Source: Pseudopedobacter beijingensis (GTDB lineage: Bacteria > Bacteroidota > Bacteroidia > Sphingobacteriales > Sphingobacteriaceae). Taken from it: a stretch of 64,000 nucleotides of DNA. Each line of letters begins with the position of its first letter. Position 1 is the first letter of the stretch. This document shows positions 46,465 to 55,561 of the stretch, one piece after another. Position numbers and translations under genes: made by a program. The stretch covers positions 1 to 64,000 of the forward strand of contig NZ_JBHUDG010000019.1 of assembly GCF_042678145.1 (NCBI RefSeq), in the 5' to 3' direction. Below the pieces are notes generated by a model. The model did not search any database, was not told the origin of the DNA, and saw nothing but the letters and a program-made list of their open reading frames with translations.

Positions 46465-47673
46465 ATGAAAAAAACAGATAAAAAGGCAGCTATTGGATTT
46501 ATATTTATCACGTTGTTGATTGATATTACAGGTTGGGGCATCATACTTCCCGTAGTCCCTAAACTCATTGGAGAACTTATCCACAGTGATCTTAGTGAAG
46601 CAGCAAAATATGGAGGCTGGCTTGGCTTCGCTTATGCTATTACGCAATTTATGTTTGCACCTATAGTAGGCAATCTCAGTGATCAATATGGAAGACGTTC
46701 AATTATTTTAATCTCTCTTTTTGGATTCGCTATTGACTATATACTATTAGCACTTGCGCCTTCCATTGCTTAGTTATTTTTTGGAAGAATCATCGCCGGT
46801 ATTACTGGAGCAAGTATTTCAACAGCTAGTGCCTATATAGCCGACATATCCACCGATGAAGATAGAACCAAAAATTTCGGCTTAATAGGTGCAGCTTTTG
46901 GACTAGGGTTTATTATAGGTCCGGTAATTGGTGGTTTGCTTGGACATTATGGAGCAAGAGTTCCCTTTTACGTTGCTGCTATATTATGCATGATGAATTT
47001 TCTTTATGGATTATTTATACTACCAGAAAGTTTAGAAAAAGATAAACGTCGACCATTTAATTGGAAACGAGCAAATCCTATTGGAACATTTAATTTTTTG
47101 AGAAAACAATCAAAAATATCAAACCTTGTGGTTGCTTTAATTTTGGTCTATGTCGCTCTTCATGCTGTACAAAGTAACTGGCATTTCTTTACCATGTATA
47201 AATTTAATTGGACAGAACGAACCGTAGGCTTATCACTTGGTTTGCTTGGATTCGTACAAGGAGTTCTAATAAGATGGACAATCCCAAAATTAGGAGAACA
47301 GAAAAGTGTATATTTTGGGTTGCTATTCTATGCCTTGGGCTTCATGCTATTTGCATTTACCAATCAAGGTTGGATGATGTTTGTTTTCCTTATCCCATAC
47401 TCTTTAGGAGGAATCTGTGGACCGGCACTACAATCAATCATCAGTAAAAATATTCCTTCAAATGAACAGGGCGAACTTCAGGGAGCATTAGCAAGTTTAG
47501 TAAGTGCTACTTCTATTATAGGTCCTCCAATGATGACCAACCTGTTCTATTACTTTACACATGACCAAGCGCCATTTGAATTTTCAGGAGCACCATTTTT
47601 TCTGGCATCCATTTTAATGTCTATTAGTGCAATTATTATATATTTTGCTTTTCAACAAAAAAGTAAACCGTAA
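46465..47673 (+). pseudogene. TCR/Tet-family MFS transporter gene with an in-frame TAG
   Basis: Read through, the frame gives 402 codons of a twelve-helix drug/H+ antiporter: ITGWGIILPVVPKLI, the loop GNLSDQYGRRSIIL, GRIIAGITGAS, and GFIIGPVIGGLLG. Codon 103 (46771-46773) is TAG, between APSIA and LFFGRI, a place where relatives often have Trp, so TGG to TAG is the simplest change. Both sides are in the same frame. It is related to TetA efflux pumps. A recent pseudogene, a suppressed stop or a base error are possible. Confidence 0.82.
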
Positions 47674-47892
47674 TCTGAAAAATAAAAATGCAGCAATCCG
47701 AAGAGGTAGCTTTAAGCATCTCCGATTCTTATAATTTTTCTTTTAAAATAGATTATTGAATTTAGGATTTAACAACTCCCGGCTTATCAATATTTGGAGT
47801 AGCTATATCCAAGCTTTTTAATATCCTTTAGTTGGTGTAATTGTCTTAAATCTTCATTTTATAGTGAAGGTTTTTTCTGTACCCCCAACCCA

Positions 47893-48768
47893 CTACCTCC
47901 CTCTAAACCCATTAGGAGTCATGCCCGAGCAGCGTTTAAAATACCTGCAAAACAGCGAAGCATCTCCGAAATTCAGTTCATTGCTGATCTCGTTCACCGA
48001 CAAAGTTGTCGATTTCAGTAAAGACTTTGCGTGCATCATCACCACATGTTCAATCCACAGCGTAATCGGTTTGCCCGTATGCAGTTTCACCAGAGACGTC
48101 AGGTATTGCGGCGAAAGATGCAGCCGGTCAGCGTAAAACGACACACTCCGTTCGCGGCGGCAAAACTGCGAAAGCAACGTATAAAAATCATCAATAATCT
48201 CATCCTTCCGGCTTTTCACCACACCCCGTTCCTGCGACAAAGAAGCGTAGGCACCCGACAAAGAAGCAATCAGCGCAAAAATAAGATACTGCAGCACCGT
48301 CTTTTTCGCCGGCAAGCCCTCCGTAGCATAATAGCTCCGCAAGAGCGAAACAAAGTCCTCCGACAAATGATGACCCAGCTCCGAAGGGCAGATCACCGGA
48401 TGCCAGCGAATCTCATTATTCGTAATAAAATCACGCAACACCGGAAAGGCACTGATAAAATCCAGCGACATCGCAATCGAAACCAGTTCCAGATCGTCAG
48501 AAACCCGCACCGGATCAATCACCAGCTGCGGCAATACCACCGCCACAGAACCCGCCTCCATCACATACTCCGTAAAATTAATCTGTGCCGACAAACTCCC
48601 CGCAAAACAATACGAAATCAGCAACCCATCAAACTGATGGCGAAAACCCGCATAGGGTTCCTGCAAACGATGCACATTATCCAGAATAGCAATCCCGTCC
48701 ACGCGGAGCGGCATCTCCACCTGGTGCATCTCGTAAATCCAGTCAATCGTAAGAAAATGCGGCATCAT
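47893..48768 (-). CDS. AraC-family transcriptional regulator, paralogue of 45487-46362
   Basis: 291 residues from the ATG at 48768; a TTG two codons earlier overlaps the promoter element. It shares SLDFISAFPVLRDFITNNEI with the other regulator, and the helix-turn-helix segments LHLSPQYLTSLVKLHTGKP and SLFCRYFKRCSGMTPNGFR. It is the first gene of the GC-richer part of the window, and its codons use C and G at third positions far more than the 45487 copy. It converges with the MFS pseudogene. Confidence 0.9.
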   Translation of the reverse strand: MMPHFLTIDWIYEMHQVEMPLRVDGIAILDNVHRLQEPYAGFRHQFDGLLISYCFAGSLSAQINFTEYVMEAGSVAVVLPQLVIDPVRVSDDLELVSIAMSLDFISAFPVLRDFITNNEIRWHPVICPSELGHHLSEDFVSLLRSYYATEGLPAKKTVLQYLIFALIASLSGAYASLSQERGVVKSRKDEIIDDFYTLLSQFCRRERSVSFYADRLHLSPQYLTSLVKLHTGKPITLWIEHVVMMHAKSLLKSTTLSVNEISNELNFGDASLFCRYFKRCSGMTPNGFRGR

Positions 48769-48772
48769 ACCC

Positions 48773-48780
48773 AAAGATAC
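48773..48780 (-). promoter_or_regulatory. -7 element TATCTTTG for the second AraC regulator
   Basis: A perfect TAnnTTTG match ending four bases before the ATG at 48768. Same near-leaderless layout as several genes in the AT-rich part. Confidence 0.5.
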
Positions 48781-48985
48781 AAATAGATAAAAAATGCATA
48801 TTCAGACAACCGTCCAAAAACAGCAAAAAGAATACTGAAACATCATTTTTTGACAATGAAAAGAAAAAGTACCTTACAAAATGCACAAAAAAATAGAGGA
48901 AATGATAATACAAGAACACAGCAGTATCCGTAAATTTGTAAAGCACAGCCACAACATCCGCTAACAACCCGCAAAAAAGAAGAAC

Positions 48986-49759
48986 ATGCAGAGAGCCAGC
49001 AACAGTACCACCCGATTTTCCGACCGCGTAGCAGACTACGTACGGTACCGGCCGCATTATCCCGAAAGCATGACCGCAACGTTGCAGGAAGCCGGAATCC
49101 TCGACCGCAATACCATTGTAGTCGACATCGGATCAGGAACGGGACTCTCCTCAGAACCCTTTCTCCGCTTCGGAAATACGGTGTATGCCGTAGAACCCAA
49201 CCAGGAAATGCGTGAGGCCAGCGAAGCATTGTACAGCAACTACGCTAACTTTAAAGCAGTAAACGGCAGCGCAGAAGCAACAATATTGCCGGCAGCTACC
49301 GCCGATCTGATTTTTTGCGGACAAGCCTATCATTGGTTCGACCCCAGGAAAACCCGGGAAGAATTTACACGCATCCTGCGGCCGGGAGGCAGCATTGTAC
49401 TGGCCTGGAATGAACGCAGCACCACCGACCCTTTACAGCAGGAATACGAACAATTGCTGCGCACCCACGTTGCCGAGTACAGCCGTGTTACCCAGAGAAA
49501 TATCAACAGCGAACAAATTTGTTCGTTTCTACAGCCCTTTCCGATGCAGGTAATTGCCTTGGAAAACAGCCAGGAATTTGACCTCGAAGGACTCAAGGGG
49601 CGCATGCTCTCCTCGTCCTACAGTCCGAAACCGGGCGAAGCAACCTATTCTGTTGTAATGGAGGGATTGGAGCAGCTGTTTGAAAAATACCAGAACAATG
49701 GACACCTCACCTTCAGGTACGACACCTTATTATACATCGGAAACGAAAAAAACGCATGA
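48986..49759 (+). CDS. class I SAM-dependent methyltransferase
   Basis: 257 residues. N-terminal FSDRVADYVRYRPHYPES, SAM motif VVDIGSGTGLSSEPF, acidic motif II VYAVEPNQEM, and FCGQAYHWFDP with RILRPGGSIVLAWNER (motif IV/post-I region). This matches the methyltransferase-11 type; the substrate is unknown. Its stop overlaps the next start by four bases, so it is cotranscribed with the GrpB-family gene. Confidence 0.9.
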   Translation: MQRASNSTTRFSDRVADYVRYRPHYPESMTATLQEAGILDRNTIVVDIGSGTGLSSEPFLRFGNTVYAVEPNQEMREASEALYSNYANFKAVNGSAEATILPAATADLIFCGQAYHWFDPRKTREEFTRILRPGGSIVLAWNERSTTDPLQQEYEQLLRTHVAEYSRVTQRNINSEQICSFLQPFPMQVIALENSQEFDLEGLKGRMLSSSYSPKPGEATYSVVMEGLEQLFEKYQNNGHLTFRYDTLLYIGNEKNA

Positions 49760-50349
49760 TTTTACCTTTTGAACCCTACAATCCGGCCTGGAAAAACCAG
49801 TTTAATACCCTGAAAGAGGAACTGGAAACCTTGCTGCAACCGATAAAAGCAAGTGTAGAACACATTGGCAGCACTTCGGTAGAAGGACTTGCTGCAAAAC
49901 CGCTGATCGATATTCTGATAGGGCTGGAAAACGAAGCCGATCTGGACAAAGTGCCGGCGTTGCTGCAGGGAAAAAACTATGTGTATTATGAAAAATACAA
50001 CGAGGATATGCCTTACAGGCGTTTTTTTGTGGCATTAACGGACCAGCCGGAAAAACTGGGTGTTCCGGCGCACATAGGACCGGACGATGAAATTCCGCTG
50101 CGGCTGCACGACCACAGCCTGCGGATAGCACACATTCATACCATCCCACAACGGTCCGGACACTGGCTGCGGCACATTGCTTTTAGGGAGTACCTGCGGA
50201 CACACCCGGCGGTAAAAAACGAATACCAGGCACTGAAAGAAAAACTGGTACAGCAGGAGTGGGAAGACGGCAACGATTACAACGAAGGGAAAGACGCATT
50301 TTTAAAAGAATACGAAAAAAAAGCAGTAACATGGTACCACAACCAATAA
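49756..50349 (+). CDS. GrpB family (UPF0157) nucleotidyltransferase-like protein
   Basis: 197 residues. The family signature is clear: PYNPAWKNQF, VEHIGSTSVEGLAAKPLIDILIG (the GS...D-x-D-like segment), and HIAFREYLRTHP. GrpB proteins have a nucleotidyltransferase fold, but their role is poorly known; some have been linked to CoA biosynthesis or tRNA chemistry. Overlaps the methyltransferase by four bases and the next gene by 19. Confidence 0.9.
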   Translation: MILPFEPYNPAWKNQFNTLKEELETLLQPIKASVEHIGSTSVEGLAAKPLIDILIGLENEADLDKVPALLQGKNYVYYEKYNEDMPYRRFFVALTDQPEKLGVPAHIGPDDEIPLRLHDHSLRIAHIHTIPQRSGHWLRHIAFREYLRTHPAVKNEYQALKEKLVQQEWEDGNDYNEGKDAFLKEYEKKAVTWYHNQ

Positions 50350-51269
50350 GCGTAAACCAGCAGGAAATCCACATCAACGGAAGTGCTTACACGCTGTGCG
50401 TTGCGTACCAGAATCAGCCGCAACTCCGGGAGCAACTGAATGCCATGACCCGTACCTTCTGGGGTTTTGATTTTGAGAACTATTACCAGTCGGGATACTG
50501 GGACAACAGCTGCCAGTTGTATTCTTTATTTAAAGATGATAAGATAGTGGCACACACCACAGTAAGTTTGTTTACTTCAAGCTGGGGTAAAACACCAAAA
50601 ACGCTGTTACAGATAGGAACGGTAATGACGGATGAGGCGTGGAGAAACAGAGGATTGAGCCGTTTTTTGATGGAACACATCCTGAAAATATACAGCGGTA
50701 AAACAGATGGAATACTGCTGTTTGCCAACGAAACGGTCTATGATTTTTACCCTAAATTTGGCTTAGTTCCCGTACAAGAATACCAGGCAGTAATACAGGC
50801 AGTACCCCAAAAAGAACACGAAAAAAACTTAGTAAGACCATTAAATTTTTTAGTATCGGAAGACCTTCGTTTATTTGAACAAGCCGTACAAACAGCGGTG
50901 CCCAACAGCGTATTCCCGTTGCAAAGTCAGGCCCTGCCGTTCTTTTACTGTGTAGCCAATCCGGAATTTGGGTTCAGCAATGCCGTGTATTATGTAGAAA
51001 CTTTACAATGCGTTGTAGTGATGCAGGAAGAGGAGGGGATTCTGTACATTCATGAACTATTTGCCCCGCAGGAAATAGAGTTGCACCAACTGATAACAGC
51101 CCTGACGGGCGAAAAGAAGCAGGAAATCCGCTTAGGTTTTACACCCCTTAACGGAACAGTTGAATACCAGCCTTATGAGGAAGACGACCTCCGGCTGTTT
51201 GTATCCGAAAACCTGCATGCGTTCTTTGAAAACCAACCACTGATGGTACCCGTACTGTCGCATACCTGA
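50331..51269 (+). CDS. GNAT-family N-acetyltransferase
   Basis: 312 residues from the ATG at 50331, inside the end of the GrpB gene; the frame is open further up, but those residues are Arg-rich shadow sequence. A GNAT core is at about 60-160, with LLQIGTVMTDEAWRNRGLSRFLM holding the acetyl-CoA loop (RNRGLS) and LFANETVYDFYPKFGLVP as the C-terminal strand. The last 140 residues are an added domain I do not recognise. Third gene of a coupled unit. Confidence 0.85.
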   Translation: MVPQPISVNQQEIHINGSAYTLCVAYQNQPQLREQLNAMTRTFWGFDFENYYQSGYWDNSCQLYSLFKDDKIVAHTTVSLFTSSWGKTPKTLLQIGTVMTDEAWRNRGLSRFLMEHILKIYSGKTDGILLFANETVYDFYPKFGLVPVQEYQAVIQAVPQKEHEKNLVRPLNFLVSEDLRLFEQAVQTAVPNSVFPLQSQALPFFYCVANPEFGFSNAVYYVETLQCVVVMQEEEGILYIHELFAPQEIELHQLITALTGEKKQEIRLGFTPLNGTVEYQPYEEDDLRLFVSENLHAFFENQPLMVPVLSHT

Positions 51270-51280
51270 TTAAAAAAACA

Positions 51281-51844
51281 TCAGATACGGGCGCGGATGC
51301 GGCTCAGCGACACGGGAGAAATACCAAGAAAGGAAGCAATGTCCTTCAGTTTTACCCGTTGAAACAGTTCAGGCTGCGAGCTCAGCAATTTCAGGTAACG
51401 TTCCTCGGGCGACAGCAGAATATAATCCAGGTGGCGCTCTTCAGAAAGAATACTTTCATGCTCAGTAACCACCCGCGACCAGTTCGCAATGTCAATAAAC
51501 TGACGGTACAACTGCTGCATACCGGCTACATCAATGCGCAGCAATTGGCAATCTTCCAGCGCCTGAAAATTTTCGTAGCCCCTGCGCTGGTAAAAATAGC
51601 CATAAGAAGAGGTCACAATATCGCCCTCCCGCGCAAACCAGAAAGTCAGTTCCCGTCCGTCGGTATGCACAAACTCGCGTAAAATACCTTGCTGAACAAT
51701 ATAAGCATTGCGTTCCAGCCGGGTGTCGGAAATCAGCAACTCGTTTTTCTTCAGCGATACCGGCGTCAGCAACTCCAGCACCCGTTCCAGCGCATCGGCA
51801 GAAAGCAGTTCAACAAACGGAATACGGTACATATGTTTCATCAT
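51281..51844 (-). CDS. Crp/Fnr-family transcriptional regulator
   Basis: 187 residues from the ATG at 51844. A cyclic-nucleotide-binding-like beta-roll (about 15-120) is followed by a compact helix-turn-helix with VKLKDIASFLGISPVSLSRIRARI at the extreme C-terminus. There is no cysteine cluster, so it is not an Fe-S oxygen sensor like FNR. It converges on the GNAT gene with 11 bases between stops. Its target is unknown. Confidence 0.88.
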   Translation of the reverse strand: MMKHMYRIPFVELLSADALERVLELLTPVSLKKNELLISDTRLERNAYIVQQGILREFVHTDGRELTFWFAREGDIVTSSYGYFYQRRGYENFQALEDCQLLRIDVAGMQQLYRQFIDIANWSRVVTEHESILSEERHLDYILLSPEERYLKLLSSQPELFQRVKLKDIASFLGISPVSLSRIRARI

Positions 51845-51970
51845 CACAAAATAAAACCATCAGCATACATCAAAAATAAACAAAAAAAGAAGGGAAAGGG
51901 CGGAGCAGAGGGGAAGAATATAACACACAGCGTCCGCCGATAGTAAGTAGCAAACCATAAATACAGAAGC

Positions 51971-52360
51971 ATGAACCTGAAAGAAATAGCAGCCCAACTG
52001 GCAACACCCGTACTGCTGAACGATTATGTGGCTTACGGAGACGTAGCGGCAGCGATAGAAACCGCAGACGGAACAATTTATACCGGCATTAGCATAGACA
52101 CCGCCTGCTCGCTGGGACATTGTGCGGAACACAGCGCCGTATCTGAAATGCTGAAACACGGGGAATACCGCATAAAAGCCGTAGTAGCAGTAGATAGCAA
52201 AGGAAATGCGATGTCACCTTGTGGAAGATGCCGCGAGTTGATGAGCCAATTAGCGGAAGAGAACAAACACGCCCGCATAGAGGTGCGCAACGGAATTTTT
52301 AAAACGCTGGAAGAATTACTGCCTTTTGACTGGAAAACGACCGCAGAAGAACAACGGTAA
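51971..52360 (+). CDS. cytidine deaminase-family zinc enzyme
   Basis: 129 residues. Zinc-site motifs of the cytidine deaminase superfamily are present: HCAEHSA with Cys51 and catalytic Glu53, and SPCGRCREL with Cys84 and Cys87. Cys ligands at all three positions suit the tetrameric Cdd type. It deaminates cytidine or deoxycytidine, or a blasticidin-like analogue in some relatives. Divergent from the Crp/Fnr gene. Confidence 0.88.
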   Translation: MNLKEIAAQLATPVLLNDYVAYGDVAAAIETADGTIYTGISIDTACSLGHCAEHSAVSEMLKHGEYRIKAVVAVDSKGNAMSPCGRCRELMSQLAEENKHARIEVRNGIFKTLEELLPFDWKTTAEEQR

Positions 52361-52465
52361 CTGTCCGAAATAAAAGTAGAAATAAGGGATACATCCTGAC
52401 GATTTAATTACCCGTTGGAAGACGCTTTTTCCTACCTTTATCAGACAACAAAAAACAATACCATC

Positions 52466-52903
52466 ATGCAACAACGAATAGACATCTCCGAAACAGCTGC
52501 CGGAGCCTACAACAGAGTACTGGCGCTTGAAAATTTTATTCAGGCATCCCAACTCTCCAAAACACACCTCGAATTAATCAAAATCCGCGCATCGCAAATC
52601 AACGGCTGCGCATTCTGTATCAACATGCACACGCAGGACGCCCTGAGTCAGGGAGAAACAGCACAGCGCATATTCCTGTTAAACGCCTGGAAAGAAACGG
52701 AATTATTTACGGAAGAAGAGCGGGTAGTGCTGGCCATGACGGAAGAAATTACACTCATCAGCCAGAGCGGATTAAGCGACAGCACGTACGAAGCGGCGTC
52801 CAGGCTGTTTGACGAGGAATACATTGCCTTAATTATTATGACGATTGTTACCATTAACGCCTGGAACAGAATAGCGGTTAGTACCAACAGAACCGTAAAA
52901 TAA
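52466..52903 (+). CDS. AhpD-like carboxymuconolactone decarboxylase family protein
   Basis: 145 residues from the ATG at 52466. The AhpD-type redox motif is complete: HLELIKIRASQINGCAFCINMH, with Cys48, Cys51 and His55, followed by the ALSQGE loop. Such proteins act as alkylhydroperoxidase-like thiol reductases. An in-frame start 17 codons upstream is less likely, because it overlaps the probable promoter region (TACCTTTA at 52433). Single gene, 38 bases before cat. Confidence 0.88.
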   Translation: MQQRIDISETAAGAYNRVLALENFIQASQLSKTHLELIKIRASQINGCAFCINMHTQDALSQGETAQRIFLLNAWKETELFTEEERVVLAMTEEITLISQSGLSDSTYEAASRLFDEEYIALIIMTIVTINAWNRIAVSTNRTVK

Positions 52904-52940
52904 TACGGAACAACAGGGCCGGAAGTTTAAATATCAACAA

Positions 52941-53588
52941 ATGAGCAGTAAGTATCAAACAATAAACACAGAAGAGTGGAAGCGGAAAGAACATTTTGCG
53001 GCCTATCGGGGACCGGTAAAATGCGGGTTCAGCCTGACCGTAAAACTGGATATTTCGCCATTGATTCCCTTTGTAAAAAAACAGAGTTATAAATTTTATC
53101 CGGTGATGATTTACCTGCTCACCAAAGCCGTAAACCAGCATCCGGAATTTAAAATGGCCATGAAAGCGGGCGAACTGATTGTCTGGGACAGGGTAGAACC
53201 GGTGTACACCGTGCTGCATCCGGAAACGGAAACCTTTTCGGCACTAACGTCCCGCTGTACCGGAGAACTGGACGAGTTTATAAAAGTGTATGATGAGACA
53301 ACAGAACGGTACCGGAACGACGGGCGGTTTTTTCCGGAACAGGCTCCCGAAAACCATTTTAACATTTCGGCAATTCCCTGGATACATTTCGACAGTTTTA
53401 ACCTGAACATAGCCGATTTTACGGATTACTTTGCACCCAGTTTTACCATCGGGAAATACCAGACAGATAACAACAAAATAATGCTGCCGCTGGCCATACA
53501 AGTCCACCACGCAGTATGCGACGGAATCCATGTCGCCAAATTGATCAACACCTTGCAGGAATACTGTACCCATTCTGACCAGGTATAA
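52941..53588 (+). CDS. catA: type A chloramphenicol O-acetyltransferase
   Basis: 215 residues, the normal length for CatA trimers. The catalytic signature HHAVCDGIHVAKL is present with catalytic His190. The N-terminal EEWKRKEHFAAYRG and central IPWIHFDSFNLN are family-typical. It acetylates chloramphenicol with acetyl-CoA and inactivates it. Start at the first ATG. It stands next to acetyltransferase genes and 4.5 kb from the arsenic module. Activity is not proven by sequence alone. Confidence 0.92.
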   Translation: MSSKYQTINTEEWKRKEHFAAYRGPVKCGFSLTVKLDISPLIPFVKKQSYKFYPVMIYLLTKAVNQHPEFKMAMKAGELIVWDRVEPVYTVLHPETETFSALTSRCTGELDEFIKVYDETTERYRNDGRFFPEQAPENHFNISAIPWIHFDSFNLNIADFTDYFAPSFTIGKYQTDNNKIMLPLAIQVHHAVCDGIHVAKLINTLQEYCTHSDQV

Positions 53589-53608
53589 TACGTCTAAAAA
53601 AATACAAG

Positions 53609-54445
53609 ATGCAGATACGAAACTTAAGCACACAAGACAACCCGGATTTAGTGCAGGCGATTAACGGAGCTTTTGCCGATTACATAGTTCCTTTTCAGCT
53701 GAATGCAGCACAATTGCAATTTAAAATGGCAACAGAAAACATTGTACCGGAATGGTCTGTCGGTGTGTTTGAAGGAGAACAGCTGATTGCCTTTATCATG
53801 CATGGAGTGCGGACAACAGCGGGAAAAACGGTTGTATATAATGCCGGAACAGGAGTACTGCCCGCATACCGCGGAAAAGGACTGGTGGGCAAAATGTACG
53901 AATACATGCAGCCATTTTTTGAGGAAAACAAAGTACAGCAATTGGTACTGGAAGTAATAGAAGGCAACCAATCTGCCATCCGCGCCTACGAAAAAAACGG
54001 ATTCACTATTCAGCGAAAACTGTTGTGTTTTGATGGAGAATTAAAGGTACAACCAACTTCGGCAACAGCCTCTGTCCGGCCATTAACGGAATTTCCGTAG
54101 GAAGCATTTCAGGCCTTTTGGGACATTGCGCCCAGCTGGCAAAGCGCCATAGAAAGTATGGAGGTAGCACAGCCAGCGGCAGTAGGTGCTTTTATAGCAG
54201 CAGAATTGGTGGGCTATGTACTGTTTAACCCGGTGAACAAACGCATCTATCAGATAGCAGTAGCGCCCCGGCACCGCCGGAAAGGCATCGCCACGCAGCT
54301 ATTGGCAGCCGTACAACAGCAACTCCCGGATACAAAGGTGCAACTGAACAACATGGACGAAGCTGCCGAAAACCTGAAACTGTTGTTGGAAAAACATGGC
54401 CTGACCAACGATATTAACCAGTTTGAAATGAGGAAAACTTTTTGA
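53609..54445 (+). pseudogene. tandem-GNAT acetyltransferase gene with an in-frame TAG
   Basis: Read through, 278 codons give two GNAT domains: one with VLPAYRGKGLVGKMYE (acetyl-CoA loop) and a second with IAVAPRHRRKGIATQLL. Codon 164 (54098-54100) is TAG after LTEFP and before EAFQAFWDIAPSWQ. I recall Trp at this point in relatives, so TGG to TAG is likely. The downstream half stays in frame and is uneroded. The first half could still fold as a single-domain enzyme. Pseudogene, suppressed stop, or base error. Confidence 0.8.
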
Positions 54446-54655
54446 ACAAGGAGATATTTAACTATGAATTTTTGAACGATGAACTGTTTTTAATGATAAA
54501 CTATAGAACTATAAACTATGAATTATTGGACTGTGAGCTATTTAGCTATGAATTTGTTCATCATTCTTCGGTTCCAAGTTCATTGTTGTTCCCGTTCCAA
54601 GTTCATAGTTATTTCGTTCCTCATTCATAGTTTTTCCCGTTTCTCATTAAAAAAA
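54446..54655. repeat. mirrored intergenic array 1
   Basis: A left arm of words such as AACTATGAA and ACTATAGAACTATAAAC, a centre TGAATTTGTTCA at 54549-54560, and a right arm of TTCATCATTC, AGTTCATAG and similar complementary words. It starts at the stop codon (TGAACAAGGAG). 57 bases (54519-54575) are identical to 55305-55361 in array 2a. Open frames inside it encode only repeat translation. Confidence 0.85.
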
Positions 54656-54664
54656 GTCAACAAC

Positions 54665-55141
54665 ATGATCACCATTGCCGCTTATCAGCCCCAGTATTTT
54701 AACGCCCTTACAGCATATCGTTTAGAGGGAGAGCAGTCGGAATATTCCAGGATCCCGTACGAGGTACTCAACGACCCGTACATGATGGAAAACAAGCAGC
54801 GTTTTCAGTACTGCATATTGGTAGACGAAGAACCAGCCGGACTTTTCTGCCTCGATTTCACAGAAGACCGTTTTGACTATACCAGTAACAGCCATGCCGT
54901 ATTATTGCGGTCGCTGTCCGTAAACCCCGCATTTCAGGGAAAAGGAGTAGCAAAAGCCGCCATGCTGCAACTGCCCGCATTGGTAAAGCAAGATTTTCCC
55001 GGCACCACAGAAATCGTGTTCGGCGTTAACCAGCAAAACACCGGCGCCTATCGGCTGTACCTTAAAACCGGCTATCTGGACTCAGGCAAGGAATACAACG
55101 GAATAAAAGGACCGCAGTATGTGATGTATAAACGGGTTTGA
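54665..55141 (+). CDS. GNAT-family N-acetyltransferase
   Basis: 158 residues from the ATG at 54665. The frame runs back into the preceding array, but that part is repeat translation. A single GNAT domain has LRSLSVNPAFQGKGVAKAAML as the acetyl-CoA-binding loop and VNQQNTGAYRLYLKTGYLDSG (first 20) as the C-terminal strand-helix. Substrate unknown. It is flanked on both sides by the mirrored arrays, and its stop reads TGAACGAGGAG like the end of the gene before array 1. Confidence 0.88.
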   Translation: MITIAAYQPQYFNALTAYRLEGEQSEYSRIPYEVLNDPYMMENKQRFQYCILVDEEPAGLFCLDFTEDRFDYTSNSHAVLLRSLSVNPAFQGKGVAKAAMLQLPALVKQDFPGTTEIVFGVNQQNTGAYRLYLKTGYLDSGKEYNGIKGPQYVMYKRV

Positions 55142-55470
55142 ACGAGGAGTAACTATGAATTATAGAACTATAAATGATGAATTATGAACTGGTTTTAACA
55201 ATGAACTATAGAACTGTTTTTAATGATGAACTATAGAACTATAAACTTTGAATAACAATGGATTATGAACTGGTTTTAACAATGAACTATAGAGCTATAA
55301 ACGATGAATTATTGGACTGTGAGCTATTTAGCTATGAATTTGTTCATCATTCTTCGGTTCCTAGTTCATAGTCGTTTTTCGTTCCTTGCTCATCATTCTT
55401 TCATTCATAGTTCATAGTTGTTTCAGTTCAACATTCATAGTTCATTTAGTTTATCATTATTCAACATTCT
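55142..55470. repeat. mirrored intergenic array 2a
   Basis: The longest left arm: GAACTATAGAACTATAAA-type words, with a partly duplicated block (55185-55217 and 55266-55298, both with GAACTGGTTTTAACAATGAA). Centre TGAATTTGTTCA at 55335-55346, then a right arm of TTCATAGTTCATAGT words. A spacer of ordinary AT-rich sequence (about 55471-55561) separates it from array 2b. Confidence 0.85.
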
Positions 55471-55561
55471 TTTGGAGTTTTCGATAATTATCTTTAAATT
55501 AATAATAAAGAGGATTTTAAACCAGAAAAATAAACCGTTGTTCACTGTGGATTTTGGAAGT

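Noticed and set aside
47674..47892. Terminator hairpin after the MFS pseudogene
   Set aside because: The AAGAGGTAGCTTTAAGCATCTC region pairs only imperfectly. Suggestive, but not supported well enough to list.
48031..48786. 251-residue frame antisense to the second AraC gene
   Set aside because: Its His/Arg/Gln-rich translation is the mirror of a well-supported GC-rich gene.
51258..51295. Shared terminator between the GNAT gene and the convergent Crp/Fnr gene
   Set aside because: The arms CATACCTGAT and ATCAGATACG match at only 8 of 10 positions, and they would lie inside both coding ends.
54442..54630. 62-residue open frame after the tandem-GNAT pseudogene
   Set aside because: It is only the translation of array 1 (repeating NYEL/HSSVP-like words). 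The frame has no promoter or start context of its own.
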